Assembly: GCA_037178855.1 (NCBI GenBank)
Contig: JASJZC010000004.1
Coordinates: 1,612,001-1,676,000, forward strand
Direction of reading: 5' to 3'
DNA: 64,000 nucleotides
DNA from: Oscheius sp. JU75
Taxonomy: Eukaryota; Nematoda; Chromadorea; Rhabditida; Rhabditidae
Part shown: one piece after another, positions 25,095-37,726 of the stretch
Position numbering within the stretch: the stretch's first letter is position 1
Layout: the number at the start of each line of letters is the position of its first letter
Made by a program: the position numbers and the translations under genes
The notes under the pieces: generated by a model
Seen by the model: the letters and a program-made list of their open reading frames with translations, nothing else
The model's database searches: none
What the model was told of the DNA's origin: nothing

Positions 25095-27168
25095 CTAGTC
25101 ACGCGAGACTTTCCATCCATAAACACATCGATCGAAACCGGCAGTAAGCAGATTAGAATGAGGATGGTCATCGATCCAGGCACAAGCAGTGACGAGACGA
25201 GTATGACAGCGTCTATTGGGGATCCTGGGAAGACGGTTCCCATTTAAATCGTAGATACGAACATGGCGATTGTCGAGGGGAATTGCTATTAGATTGTGTG
25301 CCTAAACAATTTTTTACTGGGAGTAAAGTACCAAATACCTTGCTAACAGAGAGTCGATTGACCGAGGAGGACAATCGGATAGAAGACAGGGCATTGCGCA
25401 TGTTTCGCAGATCCCAAACTTTGACTGTCCGATCGTCACTCCCGGACACGATCCTGTCCCCGGTTGAAAAAGCCACACTCGTCACGGAACTGAAATTTGT
25501 TTTGAGAGCTATCATATTCTTTGAGTTTACTCCTGATGACCCTGGAAGACAGCCACGGACTGGATAGTCTCTCGGAAATCCCACAGCCGGAAGGTGGAAT
25601 CCTTGGAACTGGTCACAACGAGACGTTGATTGAGATGACTCGAACAATGATTGAGTTCCTGCTCGTGTCCACTCAGAATACTGACTACTTTTCCCTTGTT
25701 GACATCGAAAATATTGGCAGAACGATCCCAACTGGCTGTGACGAGGTGGTTTCCTCCGGACATCCAGTCACATGCTATAACCGGGCCAGTATGACCAGTC
25801 AGACGCATCATAGGGGTTCGGACACGATGTCCTTCAGTGGGAGAGTAGTCGTCTAAAGAAATTGTTTTAAATTGAATCATTGATCCAAACCATCATGATT
25901 CTCTTTGTCATCCATCGCAATCTTCCATATGTGAGCCGACTCATCTCCACTGGCAGTAGCTAGAGTAGTCTCATGAGGAGAGGTCTCGGTCGGAGCAAAG
26001 GCCACGCAGTTAACCGATCCCGAATGACCACTATAGGTAGCCAGACACTGCCCACTATCCACATTGAATACTTTGGCTGTTTGATCTGGAATAAAGAGTA
26101 CACTGGAACTATAAGACTCATAGAAAGTGGAGGGAACTTCAAGAGTACTGTCCCAAACAGCAACTACAATTCTATCTATGTCCAGGTAGGACGAACTCTC
26201 TCAGAGTTCTTCTGCTAGACAATTGTCTTCTTCGAGCTCGACAAGACGGGACAAGGATTAGTCGCGACAGGACAAGATAACTCTTGGTAAGACTTGGAGA
26301 GAATTCAGTCGTAACTGCATATGGGAGCCCAATCGTCTAGTCCGAATACTGCTCCGACCTTCGAGGAGGCCAACCAGTACGAGACGCTGCCGGAAACCAT
26401 AGATCCGCCGCCACTTCCGTCGGTTTCTGTGGCCGATAAGCTCCGTGGATACGCTGCCAGTGTGACGAGCTGGTGGTCGACTCCTCCTGCCAACGTTCCA
26501 TCGACCATTCGAGCTCCGGACCAGAAAACGAAGTTCAAGTGGAACAATGCCGCCTATGACACCCTCAATGTGCCGCCATCTGACGACATTTTCTAGCAGA
26601 AGACACCGGAACAGAGAAAATAAGCTAACAAATATACACTGACGACGCTTTTCTTTCCAGTTTCTTTTCGACTCACCCGAACTCGAAGTTGCACACATGG
26701 TTCTGGTAGGATCTGCTGTCACGTGCCAAACTCCGTCTCGGTGTCCTTCAAACTGTTTGTGAAGTCTGAAAGCCTATGAGACTTTCTACCCGATTCTTAC
26801 CTGAATCTCGAGCCATCTCCTCCCACTTTGAATCCTCCGACAAGACGGGATGGGGGTCCACGAAGAGCTGTTCTCAGTTTCTGGCCCATCATCATGGCCG
26901 AAGCTGAAAGAGATTGCATTTGAATGCGTCTGTTTGGCTGTCATATTAACAGACCTTTTCTGCCTTTTGGGGTGTCCACTGTGACTGCGTTCTCCTGTGT
27001 GGTTATGGTCACTGTTTCTGCATTCTCTCCTGACAAAGCGGCTACTTTAGCTCGAACTAAAAAATGTTTACCCACTGGTTTGCTCTACTTGACTCACGGC
27101 CACAGTTCTCCACATGTAGGGCATCGAATTCCTTCTCAATCATTTCGAACAAATGAAAAAGACGTGTT
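25095..27168 (-). CDS. WDR37: WD40-repeat protein WDR37, 5' end not resolved
   Basis: WDR37 is a conserved WD-repeat scaffold; vertebrate WDR37 partners PACS proteins. The first visible exon (to 27168) encodes [20 protein letters not shown], matching the N-terminal coiled coil of human WDR37. Later exons give [40 protein letters not shown], and then, after a 591-nt intron, [20 protein letters not shown]. The WD repeats follow: [65 protein letters not shown], and [13 protein letters not shown]. All phases agree across the long intron. The start codon must lie upstream of 27168, possibly beyond the perfect inverted repeat at 27296-27526, but I could not find it. The intron at 26086-26676 hosts an opposite-strand gene. 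Confidence 0.88.
26321..26596 (+). CDS. small single-exon protein nested in a WDR37 intron, possible N-myristoylation
   Basis: An uninterrupted 91-codon frame, [20 protein letters not shown] to NVPPSDDIF. It is rich in Pro, Ser and Ala, with one amphipathic patch ([15 protein letters not shown]). The start MGxxxS fits the N-myristoyltransferase consensus, which would place the product on membranes. It lies wholly inside the 591-nt intron of WDR37 on the opposite strand. Codon composition looks coding, and C/G-ending codons are common as in neighbouring genes. I recognise no family. The frame could be a chance one, but the composition and long intron argue otherwise. Confidence 0.55.
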   Translation: MGAQSSSPNTAPTFEEANQYETLPETIDPPPLPSVSVADKLRGYAASVTSWWSTPPANVPSTIRAPDQKTKFKWNNAAYDTLNVPPSDDIF

Positions 27169-28455
27169 CTGTGAATCTTCCTTTTAGAATGACAGTCAAA
27201 CCAACCTATATGCTGGAACCTCTCCCATATCGAGATTCGTTCCCAGAATGGTTTCGGGATCAGTACAGCTGCGTAACCGCTTGTCGTATTTGGCACTTGC
27301 AGACATTCCAAAAATGTAGATTAGTTTTTACTGTTGTTGAAGGAGAATGTTTTTGAAGGCAAAGGAGGGTTCAATTCAGGAGGGAAGGCGTGAGACCGAA
27401 AATAGCAGAATTGTTTGTTTGAACTGTTTAGTCGATGACCTTGTTCCCCTTTCATCATACCTTGGCTCTTAAAATTATAAACCAACAACAGTAAAAACTA
27501 ATCTACATTTTTGGAATGTCTGCAAGGAACATTTGTTCGTCTGACTATCAGTTAAAAAAAAAAGCACACAGTTCCGATCTCCTCTTTTTATCTCTCTACT
27601 ATCACCACGCTTTGCAATATTTTCTGCCAACTGTCCTCAGTGCACATTGTACAAATACTGCCAATCGGCAAGAACATCTCGAGGGAACTGGCAATTCGCG
27701 CCAAACGCGAATTTAAATAACGGACAGTTTTGGCGGGGAAAACAGTTTGTTTCAAAAATTTTCCTATCAATATCTCCTCCCTTTTGCCCTCTCTTGCAGT
27801 GTTTTTTCTGTAGAATTTTATCATTGCGATCTTCGAAGAAGTAGGAAAGTAGGGTGCATCTCGTTATTTCTGTCTCAAACCTTTTGCAGCCTTGAATTCT
27901 TTAGTCTATTTCGAAATCTCTAGAAAAGGACGAATACTTCGAAAGGGTGACCCAGTACAATATTGCAGTTGTATACGTGTTTCGCGAAATCGAGTTAATT
28001 TCAAAACAACCGCCAATAGTCGACGTGTCCTAGTCCTCCTCGGTGGCGTGATGTTTTCTTTTCTCTGCGTCTCTCACTTCAGCAGTCCAAGCACTCATCG
28101 CAGCCTACCTCTTTTGCTTATAGTTGTCCATTTTCTCTAATTAAAACTTGTTCAATTTCCTTTTTCTGTTTCCCCTTCATCATTGGAAACTATGCAGTAA
28201 GAGAACTGCACTCAAACTCGTTTTTTTACTTTGTTTTCGTAGCTGAACGTCCACACGATTGCACTCGTTGCGAATCCTTGTCAGTATAGGTGTCGAGGTG
28301 ATTGATAGCGTTTCTATCGCTGTGACAGGTGTGAGTCGCGTGTCACTTTTTTTTTCTTATCGTTTGTGTTCTAATCAGTTCCTTTACTAGAGCCGGTTCC
28401 GGGTTCTATTCCTCTTCCATGAATTATATGATTCACATTTTCCAGTTGCTTGGGA
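27169..28455. other. region between WDR37 and the acyl-CoA synthetase gene
   Basis: Divergent upstream region of two genes. Apart from the perfect inverted repeat at 27296-27526 and T-rich tracts, nothing is recognised. One or more missing 5' exons of WDR37 may lie here. Confidence 0.45.
27296..27526. mobile_element. element with perfect 44-bp terminal inverted repeats
   Basis: The 44 nt at 27296-27339 (CTTGCAGACATTCCAAAAAT...) match exactly the reverse complement of 27483-27526; the spacer is 143 nt. There is no open frame of note inside. Complete identity of the arms implies recent insertion or gene conversion. No clear target-site duplication is seen, so the outer boundary or the class is uncertain. 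Confidence 0.6.
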
Positions 28456-30925
<2,470 letters not shown>

Positions 30926-31591
30926 AGTCTTCTGGACCCTTTGCCGGTGCTCATGCCTTTTCCCAGTTTTTTGATACCCTGTGAGCCTGGGTTCATGCTG
31001 TTTAGCGGGCATACTTCTAACGGGGCATAATTCTAATTCATAATTCTTCCACTCTAAGCTTTTCTCCTACCTTCGTCATAATATTCCTTATAGAGCTTTT
31101 CTATGGTTGTTCTTTGTGCATCCCTTTTTGCAAATCCCACCCCTCTTATTGCTTTATTACAGCCTTCTGGCTGCTTTACTTTACTCCGCATTTTTGTGTA
31201 AACTAATCGTCTTCGTTTTATCCTCCGGTTTTTAGAGCATACGTTTGTGGGAGACATTATAAATTTTGGAGCCTGTCAGTCTCTGTAATAAAAAGCATTG
31301 GTGGACATGTTTATAGAAGCACGACTGATGCTAAAACTTTGTGGGGCCCGAAAAGACTATCATTTACAAAGCTGTATGGTAAAGTACCCAGTTCCATTAT
31401 TACACAAACACCGGCTAGGAAATTCAGGGAAGAAATCACAATAATTTGAGAAGTCATGAAAGAGGGAGCCCAGAAAATAGGGCTATTTGTGTAGGGAGAA
31501 GTGAGCAAATAACTAGTATTCCAAGAGAGAATCGGATACCCGAACTTAGATGGATTTTAGAAAAAGGCGTTAACTGCTTATGGGACGGAGA
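30926..31591. other. convergent 3' region between ACSL and TMEM165 genes
   Basis: Mostly untranslated. A minus-strand 67-codon frame at 31054-31257 is very basic and A/T-rich in codon use, unlike neighbours, so I do not call it a gene. Confidence 0.5.
31286..31291 (+). terminator. AATAAA polyadenylation signal, probably ACSL
   Basis: Canonical hexamer about 360 nt downstream of the ACSL stop. Confidence 0.4.
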
Positions 31592-32943
31592 TCAGACGTC
31601 GAGAGGTTTTTCCTCGATACTTTGAAGGAACAATGCTGAAACGGCAAAAAGGAGAAAGACAACACCGCCGACCAAGGTCACTAAAAGTTTTTTTTACATT
31701 AGCAAATCAAATAAACTGACCAGTCCGAACTGATATCCTCTGAGCAACGAGCTTTCCACCAACGACAGCGATGCCCGTGCAGATAGCATGGCCGAGAACT
31801 CCACCGCTGATCACACCGACTAAAGGTGGTCTCATTAAAAAGGTAACAAACAAAAGACTTACCGATGTTTTCGCGAGCTCCGAGAATAATTGTTGTCAGC
31901 TGTGATCGGTCTCCCCATTCGGCGATGAATGTCATTGTAAAGGCCTCGATGAAGATCCTTGACGCAAACGAGAAGATTAACCATGCAGAGTTGCTGAAAT
32001 TTCCTGTGAATTGGGAGGAAATGGAACTAGTTTTGGAAATATAGGTGCTTGTTTGTAAGCGAAAGACCCAGATAAAACGGTAACGATTCGGGATAGAACA
32101 GAGGGTTATGAAACAAAGGAGAATTACCTAAATCTCCTGTTCACAGACCTAGAATGTAAACGATAGATACAAACAAAACAAGGAAAACTAACGCTGAACC
32201 GCCAGATTTTCCAGCCTCTAGATTTACGAACTTCTCCGCATCGAGATCCATTTCGCGTTTGGCTACTTCGGCCTGAGCCTCTTCGAACTCTTCCTGAAGA
32301 TTGATGTTTATTTGCGAATATGTGAAAAATATACCTGTCCCTCAGAAGAACTCATGTTGTATCCCTCATGGAGCATTTTGAGACCGAACAAGAAAAAGAG
32401 AAAGGTCGAGACGTAGTAGGTGATGGCTCGAGGAATCAGCATTGTGATCCAGCCGAGACAAGCTGATCTCTCATTGTCAGTAAAAAGGAAAGAAATGAAC
32501 AAACCTGAAAGCACAGTCATCAGGCCTAGAGCGGCCATCGCTCCAGAGAAGACAGTAAGTCGCGAATGTCTCATGGCCATAATCACAGCGATGAACCATG
32601 TCTTGTCACCTAGTTCCGAAACGATAATCACGGACAGCGAAGCAAAAAATCCATGGTAAAACGAGATATCCAATTTGTCCGCCTATAAGTAGTGTTGAAA
32701 TCTGGAAGATCAAGAAAAACTGACTCTTTTATGAAACTTTCCCGGCGAATCGCCTCCGAGATCTTCCTGGTCGAGAGGAGGACCGTCGGCTTGCTTTCCA
32801 ACATCCACACTGTCGCGATCAACAATTGGTTTTTCATCTTTCTAAATGGGAATATGGCGCAAAGAGTAATAACAACGGACCTCGACCGACTCGGAGGCCC
32901 ATATTGACAAGAGGAGGATGGAAAATATGAAAACGATCCTCAT
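31592..32943 (-). CDS. TMEM165 / GDT1 family Golgi cation transporter
   Basis: UPF0016 proteins exchange Ca2+/Mn2+ for H+ in the Golgi and support glycosylation. The protein starts with a signal peptide (MRIVFIFSILLLSIWASES), then an acidic lumenal stretch. There are two homologous three-helix halves, each with the family E-x-G-D-K/R-S/T signature: SELGDKTWF in the first and AEWGDRSQLTT in the second. Between them lies a charged cytosolic loop (EEFEEAQAEVAKREMDLDAE). Six hydrophobic helices are visible and the product ends SIEEKPLDV. Both signature motifs are intact. CTTTTAG sits 8 nt before the ATG. One intron, near 32000-32200, is longer than the rest. Confidence 0.92.
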
Positions 32944-33369
32944 ATGGGCTCCTAAAAGAAAAGTGATATAAAGAGAGAAGGTATTAAAGAACTGAGGTCC
33001 AGGAAATCAAAACTGGGCATATTGTTGTGTTACAGTCGGCTTTAGACGCATAGGATAAGCATAACAAAACGTGTTTCCAGGGTGTTACTCTATTTTCAGC
33101 ACAGGGACCAGTCAATGAACAAAAAACGCATTTTGGGTGTGAAATTAACGTGGATCCAACGAAAATCGCAGTGTGATTGCGCGGTGTAAACGCCACACTG
33201 GCATCCACGCATACGCGTCAATCAGCTGTTTTCAACGCGGTCAAGCTGTCGTTCTTTTAGATGAGAATGAGTTATTTAGGCACACATTGAAGTGCTAACA
33301 AAGAGGAGAAAACGTGTTGTTTCCTTGAGGAAAGAAAGTTTATTAACCCGTTCGAAACGAGAAAAGAAG
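32944..33369. other. intergenic, upstream of TMEM165 gene
   Basis: About 430 bp. No gene seen. Confidence 0.5.
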
Positions 33370-35268
33370 TTATGCCCTTTGGTACTGTTTTATAATTTCT
33401 TCGTCCTCTCCGCTGTCCATCACGTTCAGTTCTTCTATCGCCGCCTCGTTCGAATCCTCTAATATTTGCATTCTCCCGGCTTGGGGATCAATCTGTTCGT
33501 ATCTGGCGTCTTCCAGCTGTCTTTGTAGAACTTTTTCTTGTAATTCCTGGATATGAAGTTGGCGGCTCAGTAACTGCAAATGTTTTATTAGTCTTGAAGG
33601 AGCAGGATATACCTCTTTCTGAAGAGTTATGACTTCCGGATCCGAGCTCGGCATCATCATAATTGGTGCCAATCCGACCATTTCGGCTCTATTTTGAACA
33701 GCTTCCATGGATGAAAGGAGATCGGCACTGCTCTGCCCAATATCTAGAGTTTGCTATATAAGGGATGTGTTTCAAGGAAACCTACGTTCCGTCTGACCTA
33801 CTGAGAAGCTGTACCTGCTAGCTATTCCTGCTGCCTGCGATCGGGCAAACCGTTCCTTTCGTGCTGTCAATATTGAAGATCCAGTCGAAACATCTAGATA
33901 CTTATTATCTCGGTTTCCTTACAAGAAAATACTTCGTTTAGCTGGATGCTGTGTCTCGTATAATATCATCTCTTCTTTCACATCTGACTGCATGGCTTGT
34001 CTGTCGTCCAGATGTTCGGGTGCCATTACGTGAATCTGCTGTCCATGACGGTTATCCACGACCATTCTAAAGGTAGACCTTTACTGGAATCAGGGAAAAG
34101 ACTAACCCTTCCTCCACTTCGTACTCCTCGGTTGGATAACTGTTCGCATCTCCTCGACTCGGATTGTAAATGATAAACTCTGGCTCTTCTTTGGGTCCCT
34201 TGGGTGTGTATGGAAGAATAAAGCTGGAATAAGGCGTGTAACGAGAACGACGAATGTAGGGCTGTCTTCGGAATGCTACGGAAGTACCCTGAACAATGCT
34301 ATTTATCAAATATATGTACAGAAAGTTACCGCTGAAAGAAATTCGGGTTTCAGAGTTCTTCCATATCGTCCTCCGCGCATTTCGGAGACGGTTTCTTTGA
34401 AGGTATACGAAGTCATTCGTGTCATTGCTGCCGCTTGAACCTCGTGCTCGTTGTATCCGACCAAACTAATGTGCAGTCTCTCTCCATCGGGAATGTTCTG
34501 TCCGAAACGAGCTTCGACTGTGAACCCGAAGTTGTCGCCTTAATTGGACTTCCGAAAGTGTATAAGTAGTATTCTCACTGGAAATATCGACTGGCGCCTT
34601 GAGGATCTTCTTCCCATCGAGTTTCTTTTGATTACAGAAATCACAGCTTAGAATGTATGTTTTGACGTCTTGTCTGACCGATCTCCAGTGAAGTTTTTTC
34701 AAAACGGCCATCTGTGTCCTCTTCTGGCCCAGATGACCAATCAGTTCATGGACTCGTTCTATCACTCGACGTACTTCCCCTTTCTTTACGACGACTTTTG
34801 GAGCGTCGCTCACGCTGCTCGCCTGGTTACAGTACATCAAAGTCTCGTTATCCGTAGCCATAACATAGCGTTGGCATCTGGCTCTGAATTAAAAAGTGAA
34901 AACTGGACCAAGAACTTCTTACCTCCAATGACTGAGTGCACTTCTGTCCTGACGACTGTTCAGACTGGCCGGGTATTTTGTGTTGTCACTTCTGCATAAA
35001 AGGTAATATGGATAAACAGAAACAGCCTACTTTTTGAACGTTACAATGTCGTTGTAAAGCTCGTGACTCATTCCACCGTATTCATCTCCGTCCGCGTGGT
35101 CTTCATCGTCGTATTTGAAGTCGTGTGATACGGCGGACACTTGTAGCAACTCCTAGAAATTTTATGTTGGGAACAGCTAAAGCAAGAAAGACCAACCTCC
35201 ATTTCTGGATCATCTTCGTCGTACTCCACTACAATATTGCCATCGTCCTCATGATGTGAGGAATTCAT
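33370..35268 (-). CDS. host protein with an integrase-type HHCC zinc-binding domain
   Basis: About ten exons with tiny introns join in frame from MNSSHHEDDGNIVVEYDEDD to KQYQRA. After an acidic N terminus, residues about 125-175 form a complete integrase H2C2 zinc-binding domain: VIERVHELIGHLGQKRTQMA, then LHWRSVRQDVKTYILSCDFC followed by NQKK. The likely ligands are H133, H138, C168 and C171. No DDE catalytic core, reverse transcriptase or LTR follows. Instead comes a domain I do not recognise (DNFGFTVEARFGQNIPDGER, FILPYTPKGPKEEPEFIIYN, and DNRHGQQIHVMAPEHLDDRQ). A C-terminal coiled coil closes it (LHIQELQEKVLQRQLEDARY). Many introns, acidic tails and coding composition like its neighbours argue for a domesticated gene, not a live retroelement. 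Function unknown. Confidence 0.75.
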
Positions 35269-35890
35269 TTTTTCGTTGTGTGGAATTGATTGATCTGGAT
35301 CGATAACATGTAAAGCTTGATCATGAAAAGGAGAAGGAACCTGTACTTTCTTTGGCTTTTTGCTATCATAGTTGTTGCCCTAGTCGGACCGATATTTGCT
35401 CAAATTCAAAACGAGAAACAGAGAAAGGACGTCAAGAAACGAAGCGCAATGCGCAAAATCGGGCGCTGACCAAGTGAGTTCAATAAAAGCGTCGCAACGC
35501 ATGGGATGACGCGCAGCGGGTGCTGGAGCAGATGGAGCACGTCGCTGAGAGATGCTTTCAAATACGGGATGTTTTTACTTTACGAAAGCCTCTGGCGAAA
35601 TTTTTTGTTCTTCGATTTTGTTCATATTTAACCACTGAATCTTTTAAATGTTCCAGTTTTTTGTCAGCTAATCACGAAGTCCTAAATACAGAGCAAGGGC
35701 ACCAAGCAAAAGGAAACAAACAAATGGAATAACTGTTGTGCAGGTTTGAACGCCCGCTCCTGGATTTTGTAACTTCTGAAATGAGCCCCGTCCCCAAACT
35801 CCAAATGAGCCTGTTTTCGTTTTCTTTTTTCTTTTCTTCCTCTTTTCATGATTTCTCTATATTCATCGTCAAAAATAGTTTGCAGAAAGT
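35269..35890. other. divergent intergenic region
   Basis: Between the integrase-domain gene and U1-70K, which are transcribed away from each other. No gene recognised. Confidence 0.5.
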
Positions 35891-37517
35891 ATGACACAAT
35901 TTTTACCTCCAAACTTGCTGGCTTTATTCGAAGCACGGCCGGCGCTTCCGTATCTTCCTCCTCCGCAACCTCTCCTCATCGAGAAAAACGCGAAGCTGCC
36001 GGATTGTCGATTCGGAGGGGTCTCGAAGTATATAAGTTTGTTCGAGGTATATTTCGTGTTGTTTTCAATAAAAGTTGGTTCAGGATCCGGCAGATACTCC
36101 CCCGAAGACGGTTGTTGAAACAAAAGAAGAACGAAAAGAGCGGAAACGTCGGGAAAAAGAAGAGCTCTTGGCTTACAAGGTGGAACAGGGGATTGCTCAA
36201 TGGAATCCGGCTGAGAACTCGAAAGCAACAGAAGATCCCTACAAAACGCTCTTCGTTTCCAGAATCGTCAGTTTTTTCCTCTTGTTATTAGTGTAAGCAA
36301 GCTGTTTCAGAACTATGAGACCTCCGAGAGCAAACTGAAACGCGAGATGGAACAATACGGAAAAATCAAGAGAGTCAGTTCTTATTCCGCTCATAATTTT
36401 AACACTTTTTCCAGCTGCACATGATCCACGACAACACCGGAAAACCGCGTGGCTATGCGTTTGTTGAGTATAGCTCAAAAGAAGACATGCATAGTAAGTT
36501 TTTACGCTAACTTTTTTGGGGGCTTTCCTTCAAACTTTTGATAATTGCTGCTCTAAAATCGAAGGTAAAACTTTATCTTCTTTGTTCATACTGATTTTCT
36601 GTTTTGCAGCCTGCTGCAAGCGGCTCGGGCACGCAATCCTTGTCTCATAGGTTTGTTTTCGGGAACAGTCCATCCTTTTTTTTGATAAAAAAAATATACC
36701 GGTAGGCTAAATCATGAGTGGAATCTCGCTTGAACTGAGCACCATCCCCTGCGGTTTGTTTTGAAGACGGTAATTTGCCTTTTTTGCTTCCTTAGAATCA
36801 TACTTGATGTGGTAAGCATCTTTGACACGCGCTTCAAAATCCTGTAAGTAAGTTTTGTCCAACTGGAGCGGGTAAGCGCGGTGGGTTCCAAACTTTTCCT
36901 ATCAACTTTCCTCAATATTTTCTTTCCAGGTGCCTACAAACGAGCGGATGGACAAAAAATTGACGGTCGACGCATTGCCGTGGACTACGAACGCGGAAGA
37001 ACTCAAAAATCCTGGCTCCCCAGAAGACTTGGTAGATTTCTTTGAAGTATCTGGTACAAATCTCTGTTCAGGTGGTGGAAAAGGAGATACCCGTCGCGCA
37101 CGAGAATCTCGAAGGGTTTTGGAGGAAAGAGATGCTGCCAACGGAATCGAGACCAGCTTCCGTGATAAAGATCGTGGCGGTGATCGTCGCGGCGGAGACC
37201 GTGGAGGTGATCGTGATCGTTACGGCGGCGCTGGACGTCGTCGCAGTCGTTCCCGAGATCGTGACGGAAGCAAAAGGTTCGCCAAACCTGTCACTTCTCT
37301 TCTAAACGCTTCATTCAGAGAGAACCGCGACGATCGCCGTGGTGGAGGATATAGAGGTGGGCCACCTACGGTTGCCAGCTACGCCAGTGGTGCTGGAGGC
37401 TCTTATCGTGACGGAGGACGTGGAGGTGGCTATGGCGGAGGAAGAGACAACTACGGAGGCGGTCAAGGAAACGGGCGTGATAGCTACGGTGGAGGAGGAG
37501 GCTCTGGTCGTTATTAA
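35891..37517 (+). CDS. snRNP70: U1 snRNP 70 kDa protein with short glycine-rich tail
   Basis: Binds stem-loop I of U1 snRNA and helps define 5' splice sites. The N terminus [20 protein letters not shown] is the classic U1-70K start, followed by [20 protein letters not shown]. The single RRM has RNP2 LFVSRI and RNP1 RGYAFVEY, then [20 protein letters not shown] and PRRLG. The C-terminal tail is short: a small Arg/Asp/Ser part ([14 protein letters not shown]), then Gly/Arg/Tyr repeats ending GGGGGSGRY. Vertebrate U1-70K has much longer Arg/Ser-Asp/Glu tracts. GTTTGCAG lies 5 nt before the ATG. Intron 36494-36929 is ten times longer than the others and carries an antisense pseudogene-like fragment. 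AATAAA is at 37621. Confidence 0.94.
36605..36898 (-). pseudogene. antisense coding-like fragment in a U1-70K intron, possibly MRPL46-like
   Basis: The minus strand reads coding-like protein in three successive frames: [20 protein letters not shown] to YRLQNKPQG, then [20 protein letters not shown], then [20 protein letters not shown]. The order and pattern (basic linker, [10 protein letters not shown]-x-V/L-P, then L-x2-x-A) resemble the Nudix part of mitochondrial ribosomal protein L46. Two frame changes without introns suggest decay. It may instead be a nested gene misread by eye. The MRPL46 assignment is weak. Confidence 0.35.
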
Positions 37518-37620
37518 TCTGTTCAAACCCACATTAATTTATTCTCGACTAGTCGTCGTTTCTGGTTTATTATTCATCCCCCTCGTTTCATTTTGGTATC
37601 TCCTGACTACGCTGTTAAAC

Positions 37621-37626
37621 AATAAA
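37621..37626 (+). terminator. AATAAA polyadenylation signal of U1-70K
   Basis: Canonical hexamer about 105 nt after the U1-70K stop and 100 nt before the NDUFA10 ATG. Confidence 0.5.
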
Positions 37627-37726
37627 ACGTTCATTTTTGTCGTCTTATTTAAATGTTGTAATGTCAATACCTACCTTTCATACTTTTTTTTCTCGGTAAC
37701 TGGGATAATTTTGAAGCCTTTGCTCA

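Noticed and set aside
31054-31257. Basic 67-codon minus-strand frame
   Set aside because: Codon use far more A/T-rich than neighbours; probably 3' UTR sequence.
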